Below are positions 10,527 to 22,225 of a stretch of DNA of 64,000 nt, piece by piece (positions within the stretch are counted from its first letter, which is position 1; each line of letters opens with the position of its first letter). The position numbers and the translations under genes are program-made. The notes under the pieces are model-generated. The model saw nothing but the letters and a program-made list of their open reading frames with translations. It ran no database searches and had not been told where the DNA came from. This DNA comes from Gautieria morchelliformis. Taxonomy: Eukaryota; Basidiomycota; Agaricomycetes; Gomphales; Gomphaceae. The stretch spans positions 1-64,000 of the forward strand of contig WHVA01000455.1 of NCBI GenBank assembly GCA_015179125.1. The letters run 5' to 3'.

Positions 10527-12302
10527 GTGAGCGTGTGTTTGATACCAGTGGTCAGGGGGTGGGGCGAGGTGGGCTGTTGTTGGAGGAACGGCGCAAGTTT
10601 GAACAGGTTCGCGTACATGTAACGAGAGGCGCAGTCAGCAAGCACGTTCTCGGATGAGGAGAGCCAAGAAGAAGAATAAGAGAATTCTACCTGCGCTGCT
10701 AGCATGACTATCAAACGGAGGATCGTCATAACATGGAGGGAACGATTCGTGTCATTCTCGAGTGCACGCACGTCAACCTGGTTGTCGACATGAAAAAGTA
10801 CATGCTGGTGTTTCCAGCGGTGTCCCCACCTCAGGATAGCTTGCAGGACAGCGTATATCTCCTTGAATTGAATGTCGCGCCACCGAAACCGTCTGGGAAC
10901 TCTGCTCGAGAACCATTCGTCCTTGAAGATTCTGCCGATCCCCTTGCGGCCACTGGCATCTGTGAAGACGTGAAGGGTTGGATAGGATGGTGTAATAAGG
11001 CGTATGCCATTCCAGATGGAAGCATAGGTTCGCCACCCACGTATCTCCGCTCGGGCATAGGCAGGGAGATACTGGACTGCGTATTGGGACCGAAAGGTTG
11101 TAGAGAAGTTGATCAGGCGACGGAGGAAGGCCCGCGAGTGGGGAATGACCTGGGAGCAGAATTGGAGGAAGCCGACCAGTTGCTGCAGGTCATGAAGAGA
11201 GCAGCTGCGCCGATCGGTCCACAGTTGGAGTAGATCGCGCAGGTAGAGCAATTTGTCAGTTGGGAGATGGGCTTCCATGGCTATGGTATCCAGCTCGAGA
11301 CCAAGGTATTCAGTTTGGGTGGAGGGGCGGAGTGTTTTCTCATGTTGGAAGGAGAGACCGAGTTCCGTACCTAGACCTTCAATCCAGTCTACCGCTTTGT
11401 TTGCAAGAGACAAGGGTATAGAGGGTTGGAAGATTGGGAGGAAGTCATCTAGGTAGTGCTTGAGTTGAGCGGGAATATGTCTCTGAATGATCCAATGTAG
11501 CGCCTCTGCGAACAGGTTAAAAATGTAGGGAGCGGATTTTATGCCGAAAATAAGGACGATAGCGTGGTAAAATGATCCTTGCCAGGTGAAGCCGAGCAGG
11601 GACCAGTCAGCTGGATGCACAGGGATGTGATGGAAGGCTTCTTTAAGGTCAAGTTTGGCTAACAATGTGCCGCGGCCTGAGGAGGCAACGGCGGCGACGG
11701 CCTGATCGAATGCTTCATAGCAGATGTGACCTCACTATCAGGGATACCATCATTCACGGATGATCCGTGGGGCCAGGAAAGGTGATTGATTAGTCTGCGC
11801 TTCAGGGGTTTACGGGATGCGTAACGGAGCCGAGGGGGGAACTGTGGAAGTTCGAGTAGGGGGGAGCAGCGAATGGGCCAAGGGCATGGTGGTTCGAGAG
11901 AAGATCTGACACGGCGTTAGAGGTGAATTCAGGGAAATCATTAGCGCTTTTGAGATTGCGGCAAGACTGCGCAAGATGCGGTCCAGCAAAACCAAGGTTT
12001 GCACCGAAATCTATTATGTGCAATAGGGAATTCACAAAAAGTTGGTCAGGATACTCTCTAAGGTACCGTAGCCAAGCTTCCCTCACTAAACGGGACTGCA
12101 CGCGAGGAAGGTCCCTCGAGGATGAGGTAACAGAGTTGCAGCGTGGGTCGGTGTTAGGGCGAGGGGGCAGAGGAGGGCCAGGTGGGAAGAGCTCAGAAAA
12201 CGGCAACGAGTCTGGGAGGACGGAGAAGTCGAGGGAAGCGTGGCTGTAGGACAGTGCAGTGTCGGGACGGGGACGAGACCGGTCAGGGGGTCCTGCGGGC
12301 AA
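10481..12302 (-). pseudogene. DIRS-like reverse transcriptase and RNase H
   Basis: The N-terminal portion (11802-12302) ends with LGPFAAPPYSNFHSSPLGSV, the family's fingers motif. The palm and RNase H follow in 10481-11665. The 137 bp between them still translate to RRLINHLSWPHG- and GIPD-like RT sequence in other frames, so the RT is interrupted by two frame shifts rather than a large insertion. The polymerase active site is HYLDDF. The RNase H carries FTDAS, KEIYAV, HVDNQ and ADCASR, supplying the four acidic residues. It is read after gag and before the recombinase, with a short overlap with the latter. Confidence 0.8.
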
Positions 12303-12352
12303 GGACGAGGGGTGGACGCAATTGGTAGGGGCCCGCTCGCCCTGCCCACGTC

Positions 12353-13504
12353 CTAAGCGGCAGGCTTAGATTTCTCGGTGCAGGCTGATCGCCCGTGGTC
12401 AGGGCTGTTACAAACCTTGCATTTGTGGATGCGGCCATGGGCGCAGGGTGACGCGCATTTCCCGCTTTGGAAAGCGAAGCAAGTTTGTTTCGCGTTCGAG
12501 GAGGTAGACGAGTTCAAGGAGGATGTGGGTTTGTTCAAATTAGGCTTCGGACTACCGTAGAGGTAGAGAGAAGCTAGTTCTGGGTCCATAGTCCTCCAGC
12601 CAGAGTAGTCTCTGTCTCGCATCTCGGCGAGGCGGCGGCTGTGAAACATGAAGTGGTATTGAAGAACCGCTGACCACTCGTAGCGCGAGTAAACCTGATA
12701 GAGGATGCAGAGATACTCTGCGCAGCCAATGTTAACCTGTAAGGACGCAGGGACGTTGCCGGACGAGATGATGAAATACTGCAGGATCTCGAAGTAAATA
12801 ACGAGGGGGTCGAAGAGTGCGTGGAAGGATGGGTAGTCTTTGGGAGAGCCATCTCTTTCTCGTTGTGTGAATGCGCCATCATCTGAGATCTCGAAGGACT
12901 TCGCGGTGGGCTTCTCCTTGATTATGGCATCGAGTTTGTACAGATGCCCAGGACAAAACTCGTGTTTCGCGATAGCCAGCCGCAGCGCAGGGTCGACGTG
13001 GGGGAAAGAGCGGTCGAGGGACATACCTGAAGCTGGGTTAATGGAGATTGGCGGGACGAACGCGTTAGGCTGAGGGTCGGTCGGCGGCAGCACTTGCTGG
13101 GAGGAAGGCTGCTGTGGCTGCTGCAGTGGTGGAGGCGGCTGTGGCAGCAACTGTTGTGGCGGCGGTGGTTGTTGTGGCGGCAGTGGCAGCTGCTGAGTCA
13201 CTTGGAGGACCGCCTGCTGGGTTTGCTGCATCATGGCGAGGAGGGAGGAGATTTGGGCCTCGAGCGATGTGATGCGTTGGTCCATGGAAGATGGCATCGG
13301 GAAAGGAGGGATAGGAGTGGCCCCAGGGTCAGGTGTGGTATCCAGAGGGGTACGTGCAGGCTGTTTATCCCTGGTACGCGAGCTGGAAGGCTGGGTCCCA
13401 TCGGTAGGAGCCACCATCAGTGAAGTACGTAGGTGGAAGGATGGAACGGCGCGGCGGTAAGCGGTGCCACTACGGAGTGCCACAGTGTCGCTTGGGACCT
13501 GCAA
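12353..13504 (-). CDS. DIRS-like gag
   Basis: An uninterrupted frame of 383 codons. The N-terminal third is rich in Ser, Thr and Pro. A Gln/Pro-rich stretch (about residues 90-135) follows a predicted helix (MDQRITSLEAQISSLLAMMQ). The central part (about 160-320) is a helical capsid-like domain with W and Y-rich motifs. The C-terminus has two Cys/His groups: a CCCH-like C-x7-C-x3-C-x5-H-x-C, and C-x2-C-x5-H-x4-C. This resembles the nucleocapsid end of basidiomycete DIRS gag proteins. An alternative start lies near 13414. It ends 51 bp before the RT frame begins. Confidence 0.65.
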   Translation of the reverse strand: MQVPSDTVALRSGTAYRRAVPSFHLRTSLMVAPTDGTQPSSSRTRDKQPARTPLDTTPDPGATPIPPFPMPSSMDQRITSLEAQISSLLAMMQQTQQAVLQVTQQLPLPPQQPPPPQQLLPQPPPPLQQPQQPSSQQVLPPTDPQPNAFVPPISINPASGMSLDRSFPHVDPALRLAIAKHEFCPGHLYKLDAIIKEKPTAKSFEISDDGAFTQRERDGSPKDYPSFHALFDPLVIYFEILQYFIISSGNVPASLQVNIGCAEYLCILYQVYSRYEWSAVLQYHFMFHSRRLAEMRDRDYSGWRTMDPELASLYLYGSPKPNLNKPTSSLNSSTSSNAKQTCFAFQSGKCASPCAHGRIHKCKVCNSPDHGRSACTEKSKPAA

Positions 13505-13829
13505 AAAGAGATTGAGCTCGAAGCCTTAATGGCTATCGAGCGCGATGTGTGTGAGAAGGACGCAAGGGAAAGGGGGAAGAGGAGCTGGAACATTTATACT
13601 AGGAGGGAGTGTGGACAATAGTGGATGAAGAGTGGACAGTGGACAATGGGTGGACAGTGGCACGAGTGGCTGGAGTCACATGACTCGTGTCATAGACCCT
13701 GGACATCGGCGAGCTTTGTCCAATCCATGAGGCAGTGCCATTATAAGCGCCCATAGAATGTAGCGCGTTAGTGAACAGCTGCAGCTCAAAAAGGAAACTT
13801 GTCCACAACCACCCACAAAGGGTTGGTTG

Positions 13830-13995
13830 GACAGAACATGAAAAGAAGTGATGATACAGCTTTGAAAAATCAAAGAAAAGTTGACAATTCATAGAATGAA
13901 TGTTCAGCATGGTGTCAAGTCAAAAATCAAAAAAAATCTGAATGGTGGAATCTATTTGGCTTGATTTTGGTGCAGGAGCATAAATGCACCCAACA
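13830..13995 (-). repeat. LTR-B-like sequence, right part
   Basis: The end reads GCTTGATTTTGGTGCAGGAG and then CATAAATGCACCCAACA, the complement of the LTR-B 5' terminus TGTTGGGTGC seen at 24368. The sequence further in (13830-13950) resembles 38880-38970 more weakly. Together with 9165-9425 it forms one interrupted, diverged LTR-B in minus orientation. Confidence 0.6.
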
Positions 13996-14046
13996 GAGGT
14001 GTGACAAAATGCCCACGAAGACATCGTAGAACTTTCAGGACCTGTC

Positions 14047-14376
14047 TATTCCGTACAAGATGTCAAGAACAAGAATATCAAGATGCAACTTTCCAAGACT
14101 ACTTACTACAGTTGTGGCAAGAAAGGCCATTACAAGTCTAATTTCCCTGAACCGAAGGAGGAAACAGGCAATAAAATCGCAGCTTCTTTGTTCTGCTTAC
14201 ATTTCGACTTTCTGTCACTCAAGAAGCCATCCCTCGAGGAGGTGTGTTGGAATGCGAGCGACGTCATGTTGACATCATTACATGAAAACGGTTTATTAAT
14301 TACTATGAGTTGTACAATAGCTCCGTATGCAGTTGTAACCTGCTACCAGTACCTCGCTTGTTCTCTAACACATGCT
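14047..14376 (+). pseudogene. Copia gag zinc-knuckle part, continuation of 8583-9164
   Basis: The frame reads a retroviral-type knuckle, YYSCGKKGHYKSNFPEPKEE, in which the last Cys of C-x2-C-x4-H-x4-C has become Phe. This is the part expected downstream of the gag domain interrupted at 9164, so the two pieces very likely belonged to one copia element before the LTR-B insertion. The protease and later domains are missing. The reading continues for about 60 non-conserved codons and meets an LTR-A at 14377. Confidence 0.6.
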
Positions 14377-16412
14377 TGTCATGACCCATATATTTCCCTT
14401 ACCCCACTGTCTCTGTTCCCCCTCTCATCATTCCTCTTGCATCTTCACCTGAGTTCACCATACCCTCTGACCACTCCCCCACTATGTTCGTTCCACTCGC
14501 CCTTTGCCACATTCGCCAGCAGGCGCGCCATCAAACACGATTGACACCATTTACCCGGCATGATGGTTCATCACTGGCCCCATCACCTTCTCAATCCAAC
14601 CCCTTTAGGTGTTCATATGGCCGGGATGCATTCGCGGGGCATCCTACCTGTAGGTCGTGTGGGATCAACCCAGCAGACGAAGAGTCCATGCAGGGTGGTG
14701 TATATGTGGGTCCCAAGGCGTGTTTTCATACATAGGGGCCTTCGCCCTCTTTCCTCTCTGTCATTTCATGTTCACACCCCTCTTCCATTCTATTGTATGT
14801 CTATTTCATCTATTCTGTGTCAAGAGTGGTTTTTAGGCGTTAATATCGTGTATTAGTGAACACAGCAAATGCCTGAATAACTTGTGCGAATAAGTATGCC
14901 GTTCGGTGAATAGGGTGAACCAATAAATGTTCAGAAGATAAGAGGGCTTCCTGAACAGAGCTCGCCCTATCTACAGTCCTAGCGGAATAGCCTGTGGCAC
15001 TTGACGATGTAATGTGCATGGTGTCATGGAAAGGTTGTCTAAGTAGCGACAATCCTTTCGCCGGCAAAGGCGCTCCTTTGGAGCCCTTCACCAACAGCAC
15101 AGAAAGTAGTTCAAAGGCTAAGGTAACGAAGATGAAGTATGAGAACTCACCAGTGATGCCTAAGTCCTCTTCTGGTTGAAGATAGAAATCTCCAGGAGAA
15201 GGCTCAAAATGATGATCACAGTGAGGTCACGTTTGCACAAGATGGACGACATATGATAATTGAACTGGAGAATATACATGCGAATGTAAACTACTTATAT
15301 CGAATGCTCGTAAGGTATTAGCGAATAGGAAAGAGGCCATCGTGAGTCAGGGTTGGATAGGGGTGCGCAGTACTGATACAAATAGATGGAATAAACATAC
15401 AATAGAATGAAAGAGGGGTGCGAACATGAAACGACGGAGAGGAAAGAGGGCGAAGACACCTATGTACGAAAACACACCTTGGGACCCGCATATACACCAC
15501 CCTGCACCGACTCTTCGTCTGCTGGGTTGATCCCACATGACCTACGGGTAGGATGCCCCACGAATGCATCCCGGCCATATGAACACCTAAAGGGGTTGGA
15601 TTGAGAAGGTGATGGGGCCAGTGATGAACCATCACGCCGGGTAAATGGTGTCAATCGTGTTTGATGGCGCGCCTGCTGGCGAATGATGCGAGCAGCAAAT
15701 AGTCGTTCGGAGAATGGGGTCAACTGCAAATGGAGCGAATGTAGAGGAAGAGTGGTCGAAGGGTGGAGCAAACTCAGGTGAAGATGCAGGGAGAGTGACG
15801 AGGGGGAACGTAGAGACAGCGGGGTAAGGGAAATAGACAGGTCATGACATTATGTATCCTGACCGCGCACCCCTATCCAACCATGACTCCAGACGGCTTC
15901 TTTCCTATTCGCTAGCATCTTATGAGCATTTGATATGAGTAGTCTACATTCACATGTATATTCCTCAGTTCAATTATCATACATCCATCTTGTGCAAACT
16001 TGACCTCACTGTGATCATCGTCTTGAGCCCTCACCTGTAGATTCCAACCTTCGACCAGAGGAGGACTTGAGTACCACTGGTGAGTTTTCGTACTTCACCT
16101 TCATTACTTTAGCCTTCGACCTATTGTCTATGCTGTTGGCGAAGGGCTCCAAAGGAGCACCTTCGCCGGCGAAAGGATTGTCGCTACTTAGACAACCTTT
16201 CCATGACACCTTGCACGTTACATCGTCAAGTGTCACGGGCTATTTCGCTACGACTGTAGATAGGGTGATCCCCATTTGGACAGCCCTCTTACCTTATGAA
16301 CATTTATTGGTTCACATTATTCGCCGAATGGCACACTTCTTCGCACAAGCTATTCGAGCATTCACTGTGTTTGCTAATACACGATATTAACACCTAAAAA
16401 CCAATCTTGACA
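14377..16412 (+). repeat. LTR-A, full length but interrupted by a reversed LTR-A
   Basis: It starts TGTCATGACC at 14377 and ends AATCTTGACA at 16412. Removing the insert at 14818-15849 and one 5-bp duplicate leaves about 1.0 kb, the same as the solo copy at 37242-38243. The 5-bp flanks (ATGCT and GTATA) do not match, so this is not a simple solo LTR. It may be the 3' LTR of the copia whose gag lies upstream, with its right flank rearranged against gypsy-2. Confidence 0.8.
14818..15849 (-). repeat. Solo LTR-A inserted inside another LTR-A
   Basis: It runs from TGTCAAGAGT to GGTCATGACA in minus orientation, 1032 bp with TG..CA ends. Flanking pentamers are TTCTG (14813-14817) and TTATG (15850-15854), one mismatch apart, which fits an old 5-bp target duplication. 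The host LTR-A reads through once the insert is removed. No internal copia domains are present, so the element has been reduced to one LTR by recombination. Confidence 0.8.
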
Positions 16413-18714
16413 GTATAATTGAACTAACAGCTACAGTCAAAGCATTATTCCATCTACTTGTCACTCCCTTCTACACATGCACCCTATGCCACTCAGCCAG
16501 CTTCTTCAAGGGCCGGGTTGTCCGGAAGAACTGCGCTTTTACAAACGTGAAGGATCCTATCGCGAACTTGGGAGCGGGAGCACGACGTGCGTCGGCCGAG
16601 ACCTGATACCGAGATTGAGTGGATTTGATTTTCTCTTTCAAGGCAGCATGAAGCTGGTCAAGGTAAACTGTGAAGTCTCGGGCTCGGGAGGATGTGAGGT
16701 CCCATTTGGGGTGAACTGTGAGGTTCAGGTTGTATCCCTTGTTGGCAAAGAAAGGTGGTATGCCGGTAGTTGCACTGGGAGCATTGTTGTATGCAAACTC
16801 GGTGAGTGGTAGCAACTCAGACCAATTGTCCTGTTGATAATTGCAATACACATGAAGGTACTGTTCCAGAGTTTGGTTGACATGTTCGGTTTGACCATCG
16901 CCTTCAGGATGATATCCCAAGGTGAAATGCAGTTTCATGTCGAGAGCCTTACCCAGGGAACAGAAAAAGTGTGAGACGAATTCCGAACCTCAGTCGGATG
17001 TCACATGGCTGGGGACACCGTGTTTCGAGAAAATGTGCAAGATGAACAGGCAGGTGAGGTCTGCGGATGTGACCATGTCATAGGTTGGGGAATATGTTGG
17101 CATGAAGCTTCTTGGAGTCCATCACAGTGCTTGCCTGGAGAACAGGTGCAAGCAAGCAAGTTGCCCGGAGGGATTCCAACAGTTGTTGATTAGTGAACAT
17201 CGGTCGGAAGTTCTGCGGGTTGACTGAGCCGTAGTCATTACCTCCCTCTTTAAGGTAGACATCCCATCATCTAGTTAGAACGTTGGGTTTTGTACCAAGC
17301 TTTCCAGGATGGAACCAAATAATGAGGTTAAATTGCGAGAGGAATTCGGACCAGTGGGCTTGTTGTCAGGTTAGCAACTTTGTGGTGGCAAAATACTCCA
17401 AGTTTTTGTGATCAGTGACAATGTCGATAGGGGAGCCAGAGCCCTCCAGATAGTGTCTCCAATGTTGAAAAGCTTCAAAATTGCCATTAGCTCTTTGTCA
17501 TGGACATCGTAATTTAATTCGGCACTGGAAAATGTTTGGGAGTGGAAAGCGACCGGGTGCAGGATGCCTTCATCATCGAACAAGGACAGGATTGCGCCGA
17601 GGGCATAATCTGAGGTGTCGGTTTCCACGACCATAGGCCGGTCGGGAATCCAATGCGACAGAATCAGAGCTGAAGTGAAAGCTTCCTTGAGGTAATTGAA
17701 AGACTTTCAGCATTCTTTGGTAAATGCCCAAGGGGAGCCTTTACAAGTAAGCTGGGTTAGGGGGACCGTCATGTTGGAATAGTTATGGATAAAGCAGCAG
17801 TAAAAATTGGCGAAGCTGAGGAAGGACTGTATGTCTTTTACCTTCCAAGGTTTGGGCCAGTCGCGGATTGTCTGGACTTTGTCTTTGGACATGGTAAAGC
17901 TGTTGGTGGACAGCATATACCCTAAAAATTCCACAGAATCTTGGTGCCATTCACATTTGTCGGGTTTAGCATAGAGACCGTGTTTCCGAAGACCCTGCAA
18001 TACTTCACGGATGTGTTTCCTGTGTTTGACCGGGTCATCGGAGTAGATGAGTATGTCGTCAAGGTAGACGACGATGCATACATCAAGCATATCTCCAAAG
18101 ACATCATTCATAAAACATTGAAAAACTGTGGGACTGTTTGTTAAGCCAAAAGGCATGACTAGCCATTCGAAAGATCCGTAACAGGTCCGGAATGCTGTTT
18201 TCCACTCATCACCTTCGGCGACTCGCACAAGCTGGAATGCATGCTGAAGGTTGATTTTGGTATAAATCCAAGCCTTTCGGGGTGCATCCAACAAGTCGGT
18301 AATCAACAGGAGTGGACCGCGGTCCTTCTTCGTAATCTTATTGAGTGCTCGGAAATCCACACAGAGCCGAAGTTCACCACTCTTCTTTTTGACAAAGAGG
18401 ATAGGGGCTCCATGGGAGGACCGAGTGGGCTGAATGTAACCCAAGTTCAGGTGCTCATCAATGGAAGCTCGCAGCGTGGCAAGCTCCAAGGTAGAGAGCG
18501 AGTATAACGGGCATTGAGGAGCAGTAGCACCATCCTCTAAAGCGATCTTGAGATCGTAGGGTTGGTGGGGAGCCAAGGCATCACCCTTGGACTTGCTAAA
18601 GACATTGGCGAAGTCGTGATACTCCTTCGGAACATCCTTTAGATCCACCGGATCGGGTTGCACAGAAGCTGAACGGGCCAAGGCCTGGGATTCAGGCTGT
18701 GCCAGGTTTAGCTG
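16413..18714 (-). pseudogene. Gypsy-2 pol remnant (protease end, RT, RNase H, integrase)
   Basis: The longest frame (17707-18681) encodes the RT with VDFRALNKITKKD, MPFGLTNSP and the active site VVYLDDILIYSD. RNase H (17371-17634) retains ETDTSDYALGAI. The integrase end (16471-16938) retains YHPEGDGQTEHVNQTLEQY. Between about 16980 and 17230 the integrase core and the RNase H-integrase linker are deleted, since SDxGSEF-type sequence is missing. It is clearly related to gypsy-1 but distinct in sequence. The right edge is replaced by a LINE 3' end at 18715 and the left edge by LTR-A at 16412. Confidence 0.8.
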
Positions 18715-19325
18715 GAAACATTACACAACGCGAAGCTGAAGCAGGAAGCATGGGAAAAATTTGGTAAGTCTCCTAGAGCTGTGTTCATACATGAGATTGA
18801 CCCTACAATGCCATCGGCAGCGTTTTCAAAAATCACAAAGGACATGCCGCGCAGACAAGCGAGCCTGCTCATACAACTGAGAACGGGGCATATAATGCTA
18901 AACAAGCACCTACACAAGATAGGAAAGACAGAGTCGCCCCTATTCCCAGCGTGCAGGAACGCCCAGGAGACGGTGACCATTTCTTGTTCCGCTGCCCGGC
19001 CTACAGAGAGCAGAGAAAGAGGCTGGAAAGGAAGTTAAAGAGAGGGGCCAGCTCAGTCAAAACACTGTTGGGAGGACACAAGGCGATGGAGCATTTATTC
19101 AGGTACATACATGACACGAAGCGTTTCGAGAAGCAATACGGGGACGTATCGACGCCGCCAGGGTAGGAGAGCACGGACAGGAGATAAACCGATAAGGAAC
19201 GCAAAGCGCGAGACACATATCACACACCCCGCCCACACAGGCATGGACACACTCAGGGCCATGCCCAAAGAGTACAAGCAGAGAAAGAGGTCAAAAGGAG
19301 GGAAGGAGCGGGCGTAAGAAAGAAA
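18715..19325 (+). pseudogene. Tad1-like LINE, 5'-truncated 3' end, copy 2
   Basis: The same ORF2 tail as at 3928-4640: RRQASLLIQLRTGHI.LNKHL.KIGK, then FRCPAYREQRKRLERKLKRGAS, then a YIHDTKRFEKQYGD end. A frame shift at about 18975 separates the two halves. The stop follows at 19164-19166. The 3' untranslated part (19200-19316) contains the segment CCGCCCACACAGGCATGG, also recognisable in copy 1. An A-rich stretch (GTAAGAAAGAAAATG) at 19315-19330 may be the tail. It lies between gypsy-2 and the 3' flank of the RRM gene. Confidence 0.7.
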
Positions 19326-19570
19326 ATGTATATATCATCTTACATAGGGTACCACCCCAAAAGACGTTAACTTGGAAAAAGAAAAACGGAAGTAATGACG
19401 ACGATTAAGGCGGGGTGCATTGCGAGATCGTCTTCATTATTGCGTATGAATGGGATCCAAGGATGACAAAAGGTCCATTGGAAGGATTTCCGAAGAGCGT
19501 GGTCTTTATCCAAGAGCGTGCGTGAAAGGTTTTCAAGGATGATGGCGGCATAAGCGACGACATCAACTCT

Positions 19571-22225
19571 TCACGGACTGTCAGGGGAACCTCCTGATTT
19601 AGGTCGAGGCTTCACCAAGGAATTCAACGGCGCTGAGATGGACTTGCTCAGAGGCCTTAATTCAACAGCCTGAGTATACACATCTTTCGTCAACATCTCG
19701 CTGCCAGTGGCAGCGCGAGGGTATCGATCTCCCAAGTCGAGGCTTGCAAGGGTACCATTAAGGTCGTGCATAAACTCGCAGCCTGTGGTATCATCTCTCA
19801 AATGAAGACCAGCATGACTCTGCTGTCTTTGCTGAAGTTGGGGAGGTGTCGTCCTGATTGACAATGATTCCTGGGGCTGCGAAGAAGGCGAGGGGACACG
19901 GGGATGAAGAGTCTGCGAGTCACGGCGCAGAATGTCGTTGACCTGAAACGACCCGCTAGGATTTTTGAGGAACGCCGCGTTGGGAAATCCACTGCTTCCA
20001 TTGCCGGTGCCAGAGAAAAGGAGCTGCAAAACTCGATCAGGCCTTATATGTACTGAGGATGGATTTTGTGCATTCACGGCGGCCGCCGCCTCCGCCGCCG
20101 CCGTGAATCTGGCTACCTGTTCTGCCTGAGCTGCTTGTGCTGCTTGCGCAGCTGCCTGAGCGGCATTATCTGCGAAAAGAAATTAAATAAGTAGGAACAA
20201 TAAGGGCGGTATAGGCACAAGGGAGGCAGCTGAATGGTATCTTAAAAGAATACACTCACATTGGCTTCGCCCCCAGCTCAATCTGATCCTACTACCGCCG
20301 ATAGGAAATCCATTCATGCGCTCAATCGCGCGCTCTGCATCTGTCTTGCGAACAAATTGGACGAAACCACAATGTTTTCCGAGAGGTACCTTAACCTGCA
20401 ATTAGAGTATCGACCATAAAAGTAGAGAAATAAATTTAACAAATATTATGAGCAAATGTCGACAACGCGACAAAAGAAAGCGTACATAATGTATGTCGCC
20501 AAACGGAGCAAAGAATGTTCTCAAGGTTTCCTCGGAAATAAGCGGTGACAGGCCCCCAACGAACACCTAGCAAGGCGCACGTGTGCATCAGTCTGGTTCT
20601 AACCACCACAAAGGACGCACAACGTACCGTCGTATTATAAGGGTCAGTGCTCGTGAGCTGCTCTCCATTTGGACCGATCAGGTTATACAATATCGCTCTG
20701 GACTGCGCCTGATGCGCCAATGCTTCATCATACACGCCATTTCCTCCATTTAGTGCACTGCCACCTACACCATTTAGCGCAGCTCCGCCAAGTATCGTAG
20801 TTCGACCGGAATGTGGAGGTGGCTGACTAGACATGGGGGACGAGCTGGGAAAACTACCCATGCCGGTAGATGAATTAGCAGAAGATGCTGCTGCCACCGG
20901 CGACGCTACGCTCGTCACGAGGCTGGGAGCTCTGGTGCTACTCGCACCACTGCTGCGAACCTCATCAGCCCCTTCCGGGGTTGGGACCTTACTGATAAGA
21001 CTCAGGGAGGTGGAGGCTGGGTGGGCGGGAATGGTTGTAGCTGGAGTTTGCTTCAGCTTGGCTGTTGCAACAGCAATGCGCACTATAAAAGCTCAGTTGA
21101 GTGTTTGGTGATACAGGAAGGAGACGTTGAGCACTTGGACGCGAAAGACAGTAGAGGCCGTGCATCTCTATTAGTGCACGTTGTTGGTCAGCCTCGTCGG
21201 TGAACCTGGAAACCAAAGAAGGCAATCGTTAGTCTGGATTCTATCGTGACGCCAATTCTAGATTCTTATGGTGCGCATGGGAAAACCACTATACGCGTGA
21301 TGATATGGAGTTTCGAAATCTATGACTTACCGGACAAAGCCATAGCCTCTACTGACACCCGTCGATGATCTTTGCGGATTTACAGCTATAGAATGGGAGT
21401 ATGAATTTAGGCTCCCTGATGGCAAGTTAGATGTACAGCATTTAGGCACATGATGCGAATTACCACCTACCTATCGTTTCGAAGTCCCAGGGTCGGATTC
21501 TTAAAGATCGCCACCAGATCCGAGTTGGACGTTTCGGTGGCGAGATCGCCGACAAAAATGGAGAACTCGCGTTCCGGCCCTTGATTAGGAATCCCAGACT
21601 CAGGTTGGATGGCGGCACCGCTGAAGATGGGTGCGTTCTGGGAGGACCCTCCAAACACTGCCCATGTGCTCGCACGGGGAAAGTGCGAGGGGCTAGCCCA
21701 CTCGAGGTTGAATGGCCTCGACGAATTGGGCATCAGGACAGGGGCAGAGGCATGATCCTTGTTATTACCGGAATGCAAAGACGCGAGTACACTGGCCGCA
21801 TGTGCTGCGCTCGGGAAGGTGAGCAGACAATACCCGGCGTTGTTGGGCTGTGGCCTAGCGTCAGGAGGGGGTGGTGGAATTTGGATCGTAACTGAGCTGT
21901 TCTGATTGATGCTGGCTGTAGGGGAACGATCCCAACCCATCAGGCGAACGACTTGACTGGCGTATTCGTGATCCATCCACGGCTCGAGGTTGCCCATATA
22001 AAGAGTGTTTGAGTCAGAATCGGGAGGCTGCAAGGGGGAGGGGATGGAGGTCGGTCGCCGGTCTACACGTTTATATTCGTCATTATGTTCGGTGGCATTT
22101 TGCCAACCGCGCCAGGTTGGGTCGTCGTGGCCAAAGCTACGCCGCGGCAAGGGTGAATTGATACCGTGCCATATGGACCCACTCCCCTCATACGACCACC
22201 CACTAGACTCCGTGCGAGAAGCCAT
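19571..22225 (-). CDS. Three-RRM RNA-binding protein, NAM8/NGR1/Csx1-like
   Basis: Seven exons fit the family: 22225-21471, 21415-21331, 21205-21135, 21082-20628, 20566-20486, 20395-20260 and 20169-19571, with introns of 52-90 bp except the 125-bp second. The product would be about 725 residues. RRM1 (about 73-165) contains NTLYMGNLEPWMD. RRM2 (from about 222) contains FSIFVGDLATETSNSDL and, after exon 2, GVSRGYGFVRFTDEADQQRAL. RRM3 (exons 4-6) contains VFVGGLSPLISEETLR and HCGFVQFVRKTDAERAI. A Gln/Ala helix follows (QAAAQAAQAAQ), then a Ser/Pro-rich tail. Proteins of this family bind mRNA or U1 snRNP-associated RNA and act in splicing or mRNA stability. One problem is that exon 2 changes frame inside RRM2 near 21355-21365, between KSAKII and GVSRGYG. 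The ATG at 22223-22225 is the first in frame and gives the expected N-terminus. Transposon relics lie on both sides. Confidence 0.85.

Larger units (their letters stand above)
9426..13829 (-). mobile_element. DIRS-like tyrosine-recombinase retrotransposon
   Basis: On the minus strand the order is gag (12353-13504), reverse transcriptase with RNase H (10481-12302, broken once) and tyrosine recombinase (9493-10526, broken once). RT plus a tyrosine recombinase, with no integrase or protease, defines the DIRS order. The element sits inside an LTR-B copy that is itself inside a copia gag. I could not find the split direct repeats or inverted termini expected of DIRS or Ngaro elements, so the ends are estimated from where LTR-B similarity stops. 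The three coding regions carry only two or so frame breaks, suggesting a fairly young insertion. Confidence 0.75.

Noticed and set aside
13094-13423. Trp/Leu-rich plus-strand frame
   Set aside because: It is the complement of the Gln/Pro-rich stretch of the DIRS gag; its composition is an artefact of CAG/CCG-type codons read backwards.
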